DNA of 64,000 bases from JAWLHU01 sp041690255 (GTDB lineage: Bacteria > Bacillota > Sulfobacillia > Symbiobacteriales > Symbiobacteriaceae): contig JAWLHU010000010.1 of NCBI GenBank assembly GCA_041690255.1, positions 186,001 through 250,000 on the forward strand. The letters are read 5' to 3'. The translations under genes were made by a program, and so were the position numbers. The notes below the pieces were generated by a model. That model was not told the DNA's origin, searched no databases, and saw only the letters and a program-made list of their open reading frames with translations. This document shows positions 17,371 through 24,597 of the stretch, in pieces. Numbering within the stretch: position 1 is the first letter of the stretch; every line of letters starts with the position of its first letter.

Positions 17371-17398
17371 GTATAGCGGCAGATGGCAGGGGTGGCAA
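17370..17398 (-). promoter_or_regulatory. Sigma-A-type promoter of the fapR-plsX-fab operon
   Basis: On the minus strand TTGCCA (17398-17393), a 17-bp spacer and TATACT (17375-17370). The spacing is ideal, and the FapR box begins at the end of the -10 hexamer. Confidence 0.85.
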
Positions 17399-17447
17399 GA
17401 CCTTTTCTGCTTGCGGAGCCTTTCCGCCTACCGCCCCATAAGCTGGC

Positions 17448-17693
17448 ATGAGCCACTGCAGAAAGGGGGAACGAAGGTGGCGCCTCCCCTTGGCCCTCTC
17501 GTACCCATCGGGCTTCCAGGCCCCGGACTTCACCCTGCCGGCCTACCTGCCGGACCGGGTGGCCGTTCAGAACATCCGCCTCGCTGACCTGCGCGGCCAG
17601 TGGGTGCTGCTCTTCTTCTGTGCCAGCGACTTCACCTTCGTCTGACCAGGCAATGCCGGCATCCGCCCATCGATCGGCACGGCGGGGGAGTTC
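17448..17693 (+). pseudogene. Peroxiredoxin (AhpC/TSA-type) N-terminal relic
   Basis: The plus strand encodes GFQAPDFTLPAYLP, then LADLRGQWVLLFF and SDFTFV, the N-terminal half of a peroxiredoxin. At the position of the peroxidatic cysteine (normally DFTFVCPT) the codon is TGA at 17643. The frame then gives only 16 more codons before TAG. A likely GTG start at 17477 with an AAGGGGG ribosome site is in another frame, so a frameshift is also present. The remaining 130 or so residues of the family are absent. I read it as a dead fragment; the TGA is discussed as a finding. Confidence 0.7.
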
Positions 17694-17709
17694 TAGCGTC
17701 CGCAGAAAA

Positions 17710-17741
17710 GGCGAGCCCAGCCATTCCGGACTGGACTCGCC
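17710..17741 (+). terminator. Hairpin after the peroxiredoxin relic
   Basis: GGCGAG-CCAG pairs with CTGG-CTCGCC, followed on the plus strand by TTCCTTT. It may be the surviving terminator of the degraded gene. Confidence 0.55.
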
Positions 17742-17856
17742 TTCCTTTACACAAACCGGCAGGAATTCCCTATTCCACACAGAATCCATATTGTGGCAGA
17801 GGCGGGAGCCGTGTCACTTTCCTCATCCTACTCTTCTCAGAAAGGAAGTGGTTTCG

Positions 17857-18076
17857 GTGTCCGCGAGGGAAAAGGTCCTTGTGGCCCTCTGTGTCGCAAC
17901 GTTTTCCGAGGTGATTCGGCTCTTCTTACATGAGCTGGTCCCGACGATCGTGCGTGCACTGTTGGACTTCCAGGCCCCGTTCCTGACCGGTCCCGCCTCT
18001 GCCACTAGTATTGACCCATTTGGGCTCCACGATTCCGCCGGCGGGCATCTGCCCCCGGCGTTTCTGCGTACACCCA
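17857..18076 (+). other. Possible truncated small membrane-protein gene
   Basis: From GTG 17857 the frame encodes a hydrophobic, helix-like start (REKVLVALCVATFSEVIRLF) after a weak AAGGAAG site. Coding character ends where the duplicated rpmF tail begins at about 18077, and the frame then runs on antisense through unrelated DNA to 18336. It could be the 5' part of a gene cut by that duplication, or chance. I do not recognise it. Confidence 0.25.
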
Positions 18077-18190
18077 AGGAGGAAGCAACAAGAGCAGGGA
18101 TCACTCCCTGCTCTCATGTTGCTCCGTCCATATTACTGGGCAGTGGCTTCGGTCTCCTTGTCGATGACCTGCCGCCCCTGGTACTGCCCG
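18077..18190. repeat. Duplicated 3' end of rpmF with its terminator
   Basis: About 114 bp matching 19134-19247 at roughly 93% identity over the alignable core. All seven differences I count are transitions. It contains the last 18 codons of rpmF (GQYQGRQVIDKETEATAQ instead of GQYQGRQVINKETEAAAQ), the stop codon and the terminator hairpin. It lies just past the stop of the 18257-19045 gene, on the same strand and in the same orientation as rpmF. Confidence 0.92.
18084..18121 (-). terminator. Terminator hairpin of the surface-protein gene (copied from rpmF)
   Basis: GAGCAGGGA and TCCCTGCTC pair around TCAC, extended by GCAACA/TGTTGC. It is part of the rpmF-tail duplication and now sits downstream of the 18257-19045 gene. 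The T-tract is poorer (GCTTCCTCC) than in the original. Confidence 0.7.
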
Positions 18191-18256
18191 GACCCATCTT
18201 CCTCGCTCAGTCCCTCAGTCGGGTCGCCCCTCCTGGGACGGCGCCCGTACGGTACC

Positions 18257-19045
18257 TTACTCGCCAGTGGTCTCGTCGTCCGTGGCCTCGTCGTCAGTGG
18301 TCTCGTCCCCAGTGGCCTCATCCTCCGGAGAGGTGATCACGGTGATCGCACCGGTCTCCTCGTCGTACTCGACCAGGGCGCCCAGCGCCTCAGCGAGGAA
18401 ACGGAGCGGTACGAAGGTGCTGCCCTCGCTGATCTCGGCCGGGGCGGTCAGGGGCACCTCGACATCGCCTACCATGGCCGTCTCTGCACCGATCGTCAGC
18501 CTCACCATCAGCTCGTTCTTCACCATGATCACGGTCCGGGTCTGCGCTTCCCAGGAGACCTCGGCCCCCAGGTACTCAGCGAGGCTGCGGAAGGGGACCA
18601 GGGTCCGGCCGTTCCGGGCAAGCGGGGTCAGGTTGAGCCGCTCTCCGTTGACGTAGACCAGGTAGGCGCCGTTCTCGCCGGCCGCACGAAGCTGCTTGGC
18701 GTTAGCCAGGGACTCTGCCTTCTTCTCAGCAACCCAGGCCATGCGCTGCTCCTGGGTCATCTTGCCGGCGTCATCGGGCTTACCGGCCTCTTCCGGCTTA
18801 CCGGCCTCTTCCGGCTTGCCGGCATCATCGGGCTTGTTCTCGCCATTTGCCTTTCCGCCCGCCTCGGTGCCCTCCTCAACCGGGAGTGTCTCATCAGAGG
18901 TGGCCTCGTCGGTCAGGACTTCGGTCTGGCCCTCGCTCTTCGGACCGTCCATGGGCGCATCCTTCGGACCCGCTGCTACGGCTGGCAGGGTCATGGCGGC
19001 CAGCAAGGCCGCAGTGGTAACCATAGCAATCAGACGCCTCTTCAT
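18257..19045 (-). CDS. Secreted protein with copper-amine-oxidase-like (stalk) domain
   Basis: 262 residues: signal peptide (1-25, AMTLPAVAAG), an acidic low-complexity linker with GKPEEAGKPEEAGKPDDAGK repeats (about 65-95), then a copper amine oxidase N-terminal-like domain (about 125-240: VYVNGERLNLTPLARNGRTL, VPFRSLAEYLGAEVSWE, FVPLRFLAEALGA), and an acidic T/D/E repeat tail. Such stalk domains are common in extracellular proteins of Clostridia, are not enzymes, and probably mediate assembly or wall association. It interrupts the usual rpmF-fapR neighbourhood, and its 3' flank is a copy of the rpmF tail. Confidence 0.88.
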   Translation of the reverse strand: MKRRLIAMVTTAALLAAMTLPAVAAGPKDAPMDGPKSEGQTEVLTDEATSDETLPVEEGTEAGGKANGENKPDDAGKPEEAGKPEEAGKPDDAGKMTQEQRMAWVAEKKAESLANAKQLRAAGENGAYLVYVNGERLNLTPLARNGRTLVPFRSLAEYLGAEVSWEAQTRTVIMVKNELMVRLTIGAETAMVGDVEVPLTAPAEISEGSTFVPLRFLAEALGALVEYDEETGAITVITSPEDEATGDETTDDEATDDETTGE

Positions 19046-19138
19046 TCATACTCCTCCTTATATGTGTATCGGCGATTCCCACCATACTCTTCGTCGCCAT
19101 TCCAGGCAACCTGTCGGTCTTTCCACAACAAAAAGAAG

Positions 19139-19178
19139 AAAACAACAAGAGCAGGGATTACTCCCTGCTCTCACGTTG
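19139..19178 (-). terminator. Terminator of rpmF
   Basis: GAGCAGGGA/TCCCTGCTC stem with loop TTAC, extended by CAACA/GTTG. On the minus strand it is followed by TTTTCTTCTTTTTG, a strong intrinsic terminator. Confidence 0.88.
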
Positions 19179-19189
19179 TTCTGTCCATA

Positions 19190-19387
19190 TTACTGGGCAG
19201 CGGCTTCGGTCTCCTTGTTGATGACCTGCCGCCCCTGGTACTGCCCGCAAGTCGGGCAAACACGGTGCGGGAGCGTCGGAGACTTGCAGTTGGGGCAGAC
19301 GCTCAGGTTCGGAGCCTCCACGCGGAAGTTGTGGGCGCGCCGGGAATCCCGACGGGACTTGGAAACCTTTTTCTTCGGAACCGCCAT
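19190..19387 (-). CDS. rpmF: 50S ribosomal protein L32
   Basis: 65-residue zinc-binding L32 beginning MAVPKKKVSKSRRDSRRAHN, with a CPNC-x10-CPTC ribbon (VCPNCKSP and VCPTCGQY). ATG follows AAAGGGGTG. It comes 70 bp after yceD, the usual pair, and ends in a strong terminator. Its 3' end has been duplicated at 18077-18190. Confidence 0.97.
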   Translation of the reverse strand: MAVPKKKVSKSRRDSRRAHNFRVEAPNLSVCPNCKSPTLPHRVCPTCGQYQGRQVINKETEAAAQ

Positions 19388-19457
19388 GCTGAATACACCC
19401 CTTTCACATCTCCGTCAGTTCAGATGACGGACCCGAGAACCGTGTCCCGGGGGGAAT

Positions 19458-20009
19458 CTATGAGTTGGTATCCGGCTTGCGCAGCAGATCCTTCAGCTTC
19501 GCCAGCCGGGGATCAACAGTCTCCTCGACAGCCTCGCACTGGCACGCGGCCTCGTTGAGGTTGACACCACAGGTGGGACAGAGCCCTTCGCAGTCCTCGT
19601 CGCAGAGCGGCTTCATGGGCAGTTCAAGCAGGATGTTCTCCCGCATCGGATCGGTCAGGTCGATCTCATCGCCCTGGTAGAAGCTGACCGTCCGGCCGGA
19701 CTCGTCCTCCTCGTCCTCCTCGGTATGCCCCTCGTTCGGGTCGCCCTCGACAAACTCCTCTTCAAAGGAGATCTCCATGGGCTCAGTAAACTGGGTCAGG
19801 CAGCGACTGCACTGAAGCCGGACCTCACCGGACAACTCCACCTTGACCAGCAACCGATCACCGGCATTCCAGACTTCCGCTTCGCCGGTGAAGGGCTTCT
19901 CGAACAGGTACTCCTGTCCACCCATCTCCACCGACTCCACCGTGGTCGTCAGGTCGAACCGCTTGTGATTGCCCGCCTCCAGTTTAATGTCGGCGACGTT
20001 TATCCGCAA
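19458..20009 (-). CDS. YceD/DUF177 family protein (23S rRNA accumulation protein)
   Basis: DUF177 protein, linked in bacteria and plastids to 23S rRNA accumulation. The typical opening MRINVADIKLEAG comes from TTG 20009, 5 nt after GAGGTGA. A GTG three codons earlier is inside the ribosome site. It has 183 residues, with two CxxC pairs (LQCSRC; CPTCGVNLNEAACQC plus CDEDCEGLC) that probably bind zinc, and an acidic insert (EGHTEEDEEDES). Adjacent to rpmF as in most bacteria. Confidence 0.9.
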   Translation of the reverse strand: MRINVADIKLEAGNHKRFDLTTTVESVEMGGQEYLFEKPFTGEAEVWNAGDRLLVKVELSGEVRLQCSRCLTQFTEPMEISFEEEFVEGDPNEGHTEEDEEDESGRTVSFYQGDEIDLTDPMRENILLELPMKPLCDEDCEGLCPTCGVNLNEAACQCEAVEETVDPRLAKLKDLLRKPDTNS

Positions 20010-20143
20010 GTCTCTCACCTCGAATCAGCGCTTCGGAGAGGGAAAGAATCCGCCTGAACTCCCCGAAGACACATGGAGTATTATATAGAGCCATGCCTTT
20101 CCTTGTCAACCAAGAACCCATTTCCGCCACCGGGTTTTCCTGA

Positions 20144-21790
20144 TCAGGAGCCGCGCACGCTGAGAATCGACCAGACCAGCCAGAGGCCGACCGCACCGAT
20201 CAGGAGAAAGCCCCCGTCCGCGATCTGATACCGCTGGAGGATCGAGTTCTCCGAGCGGCTGGAGACCAGGGCCGTCCCGATGATCAGGCTGGCCAGGAGA
20301 ATGGCGAGCGCCAGCCGGTTGGCGATCGCGGAGAGCTTCTGCAAGGAGGATTCCAGTCCGGTGTGGTCCAGGGGAAGCCGCAGTTCGCCCTCCTCCAGCA
20401 AGGTGAGCAGCCGGCTGACCTGGCGGGGAATGCGGACGATCTGCCGCCCGGTCTCAACCGCCTCCCTCCCCAGTTCCCGAACCAACCGTTTGGGATCGAG
20501 CCTGGCGACCATTACCTCTTCGGCATAGGGGGTGACCAATCCTACCAGGGTCGCCTCCGGATCGATCTGCCGGGCCACCCCCTCCAGGGTGGTCATCGCC
20601 TTGAGCAGGACCGCGTACCCGGCGGGAAAGCCGATCTCGAAGCGGCGGGCCAGGTCCATCAACTCCCGTAGAGCAGTGCCGACCTCGATCTCCTTCAGGG
20701 GGATCTCCCCATACTTGCGCTGAAGCCGCTCCACCTCCCGCCGCAGCGCCGTGCGATTGGCCCCCCGGGGCAGCATGCCCATCTGCAGGATCGCCTCCAC
20801 CACGCGATCCGTATCGCCGGAGACGACCCCGAGCACATAGTCGACGACGCTCTTCCGCATCCACGGGGTCAGTTCCCCTACCATCCCCATATCGACGAAG
20901 ATCATCCGCCCAACGGGGCCGACGAACAGATTTCCCGGATGGGGATCCGCGTGGAAGAAGCCGTCCCGCATCGCCATTTGGAAGAGGGCACCGGCCAGCC
21001 GCTGGGCGACATCGTGCGGGCTGATCCCCGCCGCCTTCAGCGCCTCCCGGTCGGTCACCCGCAGGCCGCCCACCCGCTCCAGGGTCAGGAGGCGGGCGGT
21101 GGACTGCTCCCAGTAAACGGCGGGGAAGTAGACCAGGGGATCACCGGCAAAGTTGCTTCGAAACCGCTCAGCGTTCTCCCCCTCTCGGATATAATCCAGC
21201 TCCTGCCGCAGCATGTGGGCAAACTCACGTGCGACCGTCGGAAGCTGGAGCCGCCTGCCCCAGCGGGTCCGGCGCTGGGCGATCTCGGCCAGCGACTGCA
21301 GCAGGTGCAGGTCCAGTTCCACCTGGCTGCTCACCCCGGGCCGCTGGATCTTCAGCACCACCTCCTCGCCGGTGACGAGGGTCGCAGCATGGACCTGCCC
21401 GAGGGAGGCGGCGGCCAGGGGCTCGGGGGTGATCGACTGAAAGCGCTCCTCGATCGGTCCGCCCAGTTCCTCCTCCACCACCTGGCGGATCACAGGGAAC
21501 GGAACGGGGTCCACCTGGTCCTGCAGTCGCGCCAGGCTGGCGATAATGTCGGGCGGCAGGAGGTCGGAGCGGATCGAGAGCATCTGTCCGAGCTTGACGA
21601 AGGCCGGCCCGAGTTCCTGCAGGGCGGCCCGGAGACGCTCCCCTCGCCCCGGAATCGGGCCGGCGGTGGGCAGGTGGCCACCAAACCGGGAGAGGCCGAG
21701 TTGCGCCACCAGGTAGCCGAATCCGTAACGGGAGAAGATGCGGATCACCGTCCGGTAGCGCTCGAGGATCTGGCGGCGGCTGAATGACAC
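20144..21790 (-). CDS. ABC1/UbiB-family atypical kinase
   Basis: 548-residue member of the UbiB/AarF/ADCK family. It has the family KxGQ motif (FVKLGQMLS, 66-69), the alanine-rich loop AAASLGQVHAAT, the invariant lysine at 147 (VVLKIQRPG), HADPHPGNLF and the metal site VDMGMVG. Two membrane helices close the protein (about 490-545). Members are ATPases or kinases that support isoprenoid-quinone or lipid metabolism; the substrate here is unknown. GTG start behind GGAGTGA. It is a single gene between yceD and the PDZ/Lon protease gene. Confidence 0.93.
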   Translation of the reverse strand: MSFSRRQILERYRTVIRIFSRYGFGYLVAQLGLSRFGGHLPTAGPIPGRGERLRAALQELGPAFVKLGQMLSIRSDLLPPDIIASLARLQDQVDPVPFPVIRQVVEEELGGPIEERFQSITPEPLAAASLGQVHAATLVTGEEVVLKIQRPGVSSQVELDLHLLQSLAEIAQRRTRWGRRLQLPTVAREFAHMLRQELDYIREGENAERFRSNFAGDPLVYFPAVYWEQSTARLLTLERVGGLRVTDREALKAAGISPHDVAQRLAGALFQMAMRDGFFHADPHPGNLFVGPVGRMIFVDMGMVGELTPWMRKSVVDYVLGVVSGDTDRVVEAILQMGMLPRGANRTALRREVERLQRKYGEIPLKEIEVGTALRELMDLARRFEIGFPAGYAVLLKAMTTLEGVARQIDPEATLVGLVTPYAEEVMVARLDPKRLVRELGREAVETGRQIVRIPRQVSRLLTLLEEGELRLPLDHTGLESSLQKLSAIANRLALAILLASLIIGTALVSSRSENSILQRYQIADGGFLLIGAVGLWLVWSILSVRGS

Positions 21791-21829
21791 GGTACGGGCT
21801 TCACTCCGTCTGTAGAGAGTCGCGCTCTA

Positions 21830-22903
21830 CTATGACCAGAAGGCGGGGCTGCTATGCCCCGCCTCCTCGCCATTTTCCCGTATCTGTTGTAGAACCACCA
21901 GGGCATCGGTGATCGTATCCACCGGGACCACCTCGACCCGTGTGGCGACCGCCCGAGCATCGTCGTAGTTCTCCCGGGGGACGAACATGATCTTGGCGCC
22001 GGCCGCCTCTGCGGTGTAGACCTTCTGCTGCACGCCACCAATGGCCCCGACCGACCCGTCTGGCTCGATCGTCCCGGTGCCGGCCACCACCAGATCGGGG
22101 ACAAGCCCGCCAGGGGTGAGCTGGTCGATGATCTGCAGGGTGAACATCAGCCCCGCCGACGGCCCCGTGATTGCCCCGCTGTGGATCTCCACGGTGAGGG
22201 CTGCGTCATCGAACTCCAGTTCCTGATCAATGTAGACACCCAGTACCGGCACGCCCTTGCGATCCGCCTCCGGGGCCTCCATGGTCGTGACGGGGACCGT
22301 CAACTCCTGATCGTCCCGCCGGAGTCCGACTGTCACCACATCCCCCGGTTGATGGGCCAGCAGGACATCCTGCAGGTCGTTGCGGGTCGCGACCGGCCGT
22401 CCGTCGGCACTGACGATCAGATCCCCCTCCCGGAGTGTCTCCAGGCTGAGACTCCCCGAGGCGAACCCGGTGACGCGCACCCCGGAGGCGATCACCCCCC
22501 GCCCGTAACCTAACTGTTTCAGGGCGATGGCGCGGGCGGTCCGCTGGGAGTCGCTCATCATCTTCCGGGTCATTTCGAGGTACTTGCTGTAGTCCTCCAC
22601 GCTGCCCAGGTACTCCTGCTTCGTCTCCAGGTCGGCCCGGCGGTCGAGCTGGGCATAGAGGTACCAGAAGAGGTTGGCCGGCTGGGTGTTGAGGACAAGC
22701 ATGTAGAGCTTGCCCCGATGCGAATCACCACCCTGCACCGTGATCAGCCGGCTGGTATCGATCGCCGCCCCGGGCGCCGTAATGTAGTAAGAGGTCGGGG
22801 TGTAAAAGAGCACACCCCCCACAATGGCAAGGAGGGCCGACGCCACTGCAACGCGTCGAACCCAGTCTTCCCAGTTGTCAACTGACCGGATACGCCCCCG
22901 CAA
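21830..22903 (-). CDS. Membrane-anchored PDZ/Lon-type serine protease (SepM/YlbL-like)
   Basis: 357 residues: one N-terminal transmembrane segment (about 16-38), a PDZ domain (about 130-205, VTGFASGSLSLETLREGDLI), and a Lon proteolytic domain with Ser249 (GAITGPSAGLM) and Lys294 (GGVQQKVYTAEAAGA) as the dyad. Family members include B. subtilis YlbL and streptococcal SepM, which processes a competence peptide outside the cell. TTG start behind GGAGGGGG. It is in the conserved neighbourhood with coaD and rsmD. Confidence 0.93.
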   Translation of the reverse strand: MRGRIRSVDNWEDWVRRVAVASALLAIVGGVLFYTPTSYYITAPGAAIDTSRLITVQGGDSHRGKLYMLVLNTQPANLFWYLYAQLDRRADLETKQEYLGSVEDYSKYLEMTRKMMSDSQRTARAIALKQLGYGRGVIASGVRVTGFASGSLSLETLREGDLIVSADGRPVATRNDLQDVLLAHQPGDVVTVGLRRDDQELTVPVTTMEAPEADRKGVPVLGVYIDQELEFDDAALTVEIHSGAITGPSAGLMFTLQIIDQLTPGGLVPDLVVAGTGTIEPDGSVGAIGGVQQKVYTAEAAGAKIMFVPRENYDDARAVATRVEVVPVDTITDALVVLQQIRENGEEAGHSSPAFWS

Positions 22904-22921
22904 CCGCGCCCCCTCCTACCC

Positions 22922-23389
22922 TTAGAGCTGGTTGCGCAGTTCCTCGCGCGCCTTGCGCACGGCCAGCGCTGCCTTCTGGGTCTCCACCGAGAGCCGCTCC
23001 AGGTCCGGCTGCGTCCGGGCAAAGAGCTCGTCGGCCCACTCCAGGGCGTTCTGGCGAATCTCGCGGGCCACCCGCTTCGCCTGGTCGATCAACTCGTCAG
23101 CCTGCGACTGCGCCTCCTTGGCGACGGCTGCCTCGCTGGTCAGCTTGGCAGCGAGGGCCTGCGCCTCCCGCACCGTCTGCTCAGCCTGCTCGCGCGTCTC
23201 CCGGAGGATCGCCTCCCGGTCCCGGGCGACCCGGTTTGCCTCCCGTACCTCCTGGGGCACGATCTCGCGCATCTCGTCGATCAGGGCCAACAGATCATCG
23301 GGATCGAGCAGAATCTTGCCGGTAAGCGGCACCTTGGTCGCCTGCGAGACCAGATCCTCCAGGCGATCAATCAGCGCCATGATCTCCAT
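22922..23389 (-). CDS. Coiled-coil protein of the coaD neighbourhood
   Basis: 155 residues, almost wholly helical and coiled coil from about 40 on, rich in A, E, R and Q (REAILRETREQAEQTVREAQ). The N terminus MALIDRLEDLVSQATKVPLT resembles small DivIVA/ATP-synthase-b-like proteins found beside coaD in many Clostridia. No signal peptide. ATG behind AGGAGGG. It lies 33 bp after coaD and 18 bp before the PDZ/Lon gene. Function unknown. Confidence 0.85.
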   Translation of the reverse strand: MEIMALIDRLEDLVSQATKVPLTGKILLDPDDLLALIDEMREIVPQEVREANRVARDREAILRETREQAEQTVREAQALAAKLTSEAAVAKEAQSQADELIDQAKRVAREIRQNALEWADELFARTQPDLERLSVETQKAALAVRKAREELRNQL

Positions 23390-23422
23390 GGCATAACCCT
23401 CCTGCTATCTACAACTAGGCAA

Positions 23423-23908
23423 TTAGTGATCAGCAAACTTGGCACGAAGACGGGCGCCGACGCCGGCAGGCACCATGCCTTCCGTATTGCGCCCGAAGGA
23501 GGCCAACTCCCGAACGATGGATGAGGAGAGATAAGAGTACTCCTTGCGGCTCATGAGGAAGTAGGTCTCGATCTCGGAATCGAGGTCGCGATTGACCATG
23601 CCCATCTGCCACTCGTACTCGAAGTCTTGGATCGGGCGGAGCCCCTTCACGATCGCCTGCGCACCGTGGGCACGGGCGACATCTACCAGTAATCCTTGCG
23701 CGGTCAGCACACTGACATTCGGGATATGGGCAAGCGCCTCGCCCAGCATCTCCAGCCGCTCCTGCACCGTAAAGAGGGGACTCTTTCGCGGGTTGGTCAG
23801 AACTGCCACAAGCACGTGATCGAAGGTTCGGGCGGCTCTCTCAATGACATCGATATGCCCACAGGTCACGGGATCGAAGCTCCCGGGGCAAATAGCTTTC
23901 CTCAACAC
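23423..23908 (-). CDS. coaD: Phosphopantetheine adenylyltransferase
   Basis: Fourth step of coenzyme A synthesis, 4'-phosphopantetheine plus ATP to dephospho-CoA. It has 161 residues, with the nucleotidyltransferase TxGH motif (T15-C-G-H18, GSFDPVTCGHIDVI) and the C-terminal block EYSYLSSSIVRELA. GTG start after GGGAGG; a TTG one codon later is also possible. It follows rsmD by 12 bp, the usual pair. Confidence 0.97.
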   Translation of the reverse strand: MLRKAICPGSFDPVTCGHIDVIERAARTFDHVLVAVLTNPRKSPLFTVQERLEMLGEALAHIPNVSVLTAQGLLVDVARAHGAQAIVKGLRPIQDFEYEWQMGMVNRDLDSEIETYFLMSRKEYSYLSSSIVRELASFGRNTEGMVPAGVGARLRAKFADH

Positions 23909-23920
23909 GTCTGCCTCCCG

Positions 23921-24499
23921 CTACTCGAGGGCCAGGCCCCTGTAGATGGATAGTACGGTCTCCCCAAAGACTAATTCCCTAAACTTGGTCAGTCCTCCTG
24001 CCTGATCTGCAAGCGGAACTGTATCTGGGATGGGGTCCTTTCCGTGGTGCTCGCAGATGACCCATCCACCCTCCGCCAGCAGCCCGTGCTTTGCGATCAG
24101 ATCCAGAGCGGCGGGGACGAGTCCCTGACCGTAGGGCGGATCCACAAAGATCAGGTCGAAGCGGCGCTGCCGCTGGGCCAGGTCCGCCACCGCTGCACGG
24201 GCATCGCGCCGCAGCAGCTCGGCCCGGTTCTGCAGCCCGGTGTAGGCCAGGTTCTCCTCGACCACCTTCAAATGCGGGGTCATCAATTCGACAAAGACGC
24301 AAGAGTTCGCACCCCGGCTCAGCGCTTCAATGCCGACGTTGCCGGAGCCGGCAAAGAGATCGAGAAAGTCGGCATCGGCCACACGCTGCCCGATCACATT
24401 GAAGAGCGACTCCTTCACCCGATCAGAGGTCGGCCGGATATCACGCCCCTTGACCGTCTTGAGCGGCTTTCCTTTGGCGGAACCCGTAATCACACGCAT
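23921..24499 (-). CDS. rsmD: 16S rRNA (guanine966-N2)-methyltransferase RsmD
   Basis: 192 residues from ATG 24499 (MRVITGSAKGKPLKTVKG); a frame extending 17 codons upstream lacks family similarity there. SAM-binding motif FLDLFAGSGNVGIEAL and catalytic DPPYGQGL (in FVDPPYGQGL) are clear, along with TSDRVKESLFNVIG. Methylates G966 of 16S rRNA in assembled 30S subunits. It starts the rsmD-coaD group and is divergent from splB. Confidence 0.95.
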   Translation of the reverse strand: MRVITGSAKGKPLKTVKGRDIRPTSDRVKESLFNVIGQRVADADFLDLFAGSGNVGIEALSRGANSCVFVELMTPHLKVVEENLAYTGLQNRAELLRRDARAAVADLAQRQRRFDLIFVDPPYGQGLVPAALDLIAKHGLLAEGGWVICEHHGKDPIPDTVPLADQAGGLTKFRELVFGETVLSIYRGLALE

Positions 24500-24597
24500 C
24501 TCGCTCACCCTTTGCTCTTGTTCCCACAAATCGACGGCGCCATGCCGCAACCCGCCTTGCTACCTCGGGGCAGAATAAGAGGAAAGGAGGCATGGCT

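Larger units (their letters stand above)
17281..17709. other. Intergenic region with fapR promoter and a peroxiredoxin relic
   Basis: The first 120 bp hold the fapR promoter and operator. The plus strand then carries a broken peroxiredoxin N terminus, listed separately. Confidence 0.6.

Noticed and set aside
17448..17693. An active selenocysteine peroxiredoxin
   Set aside because: The frame ends 16 codons after TGA, the family's C-terminal half is missing and the start is out of frame; only a relic is supported.
17290..17789. A 170-codon minus-strand frame upstream of fapR (MDSVWNREFL...)
   Set aside because: It crosses the fapR promoter and operator and is antisense to the peroxiredoxin relic; no domain or ribosome site.
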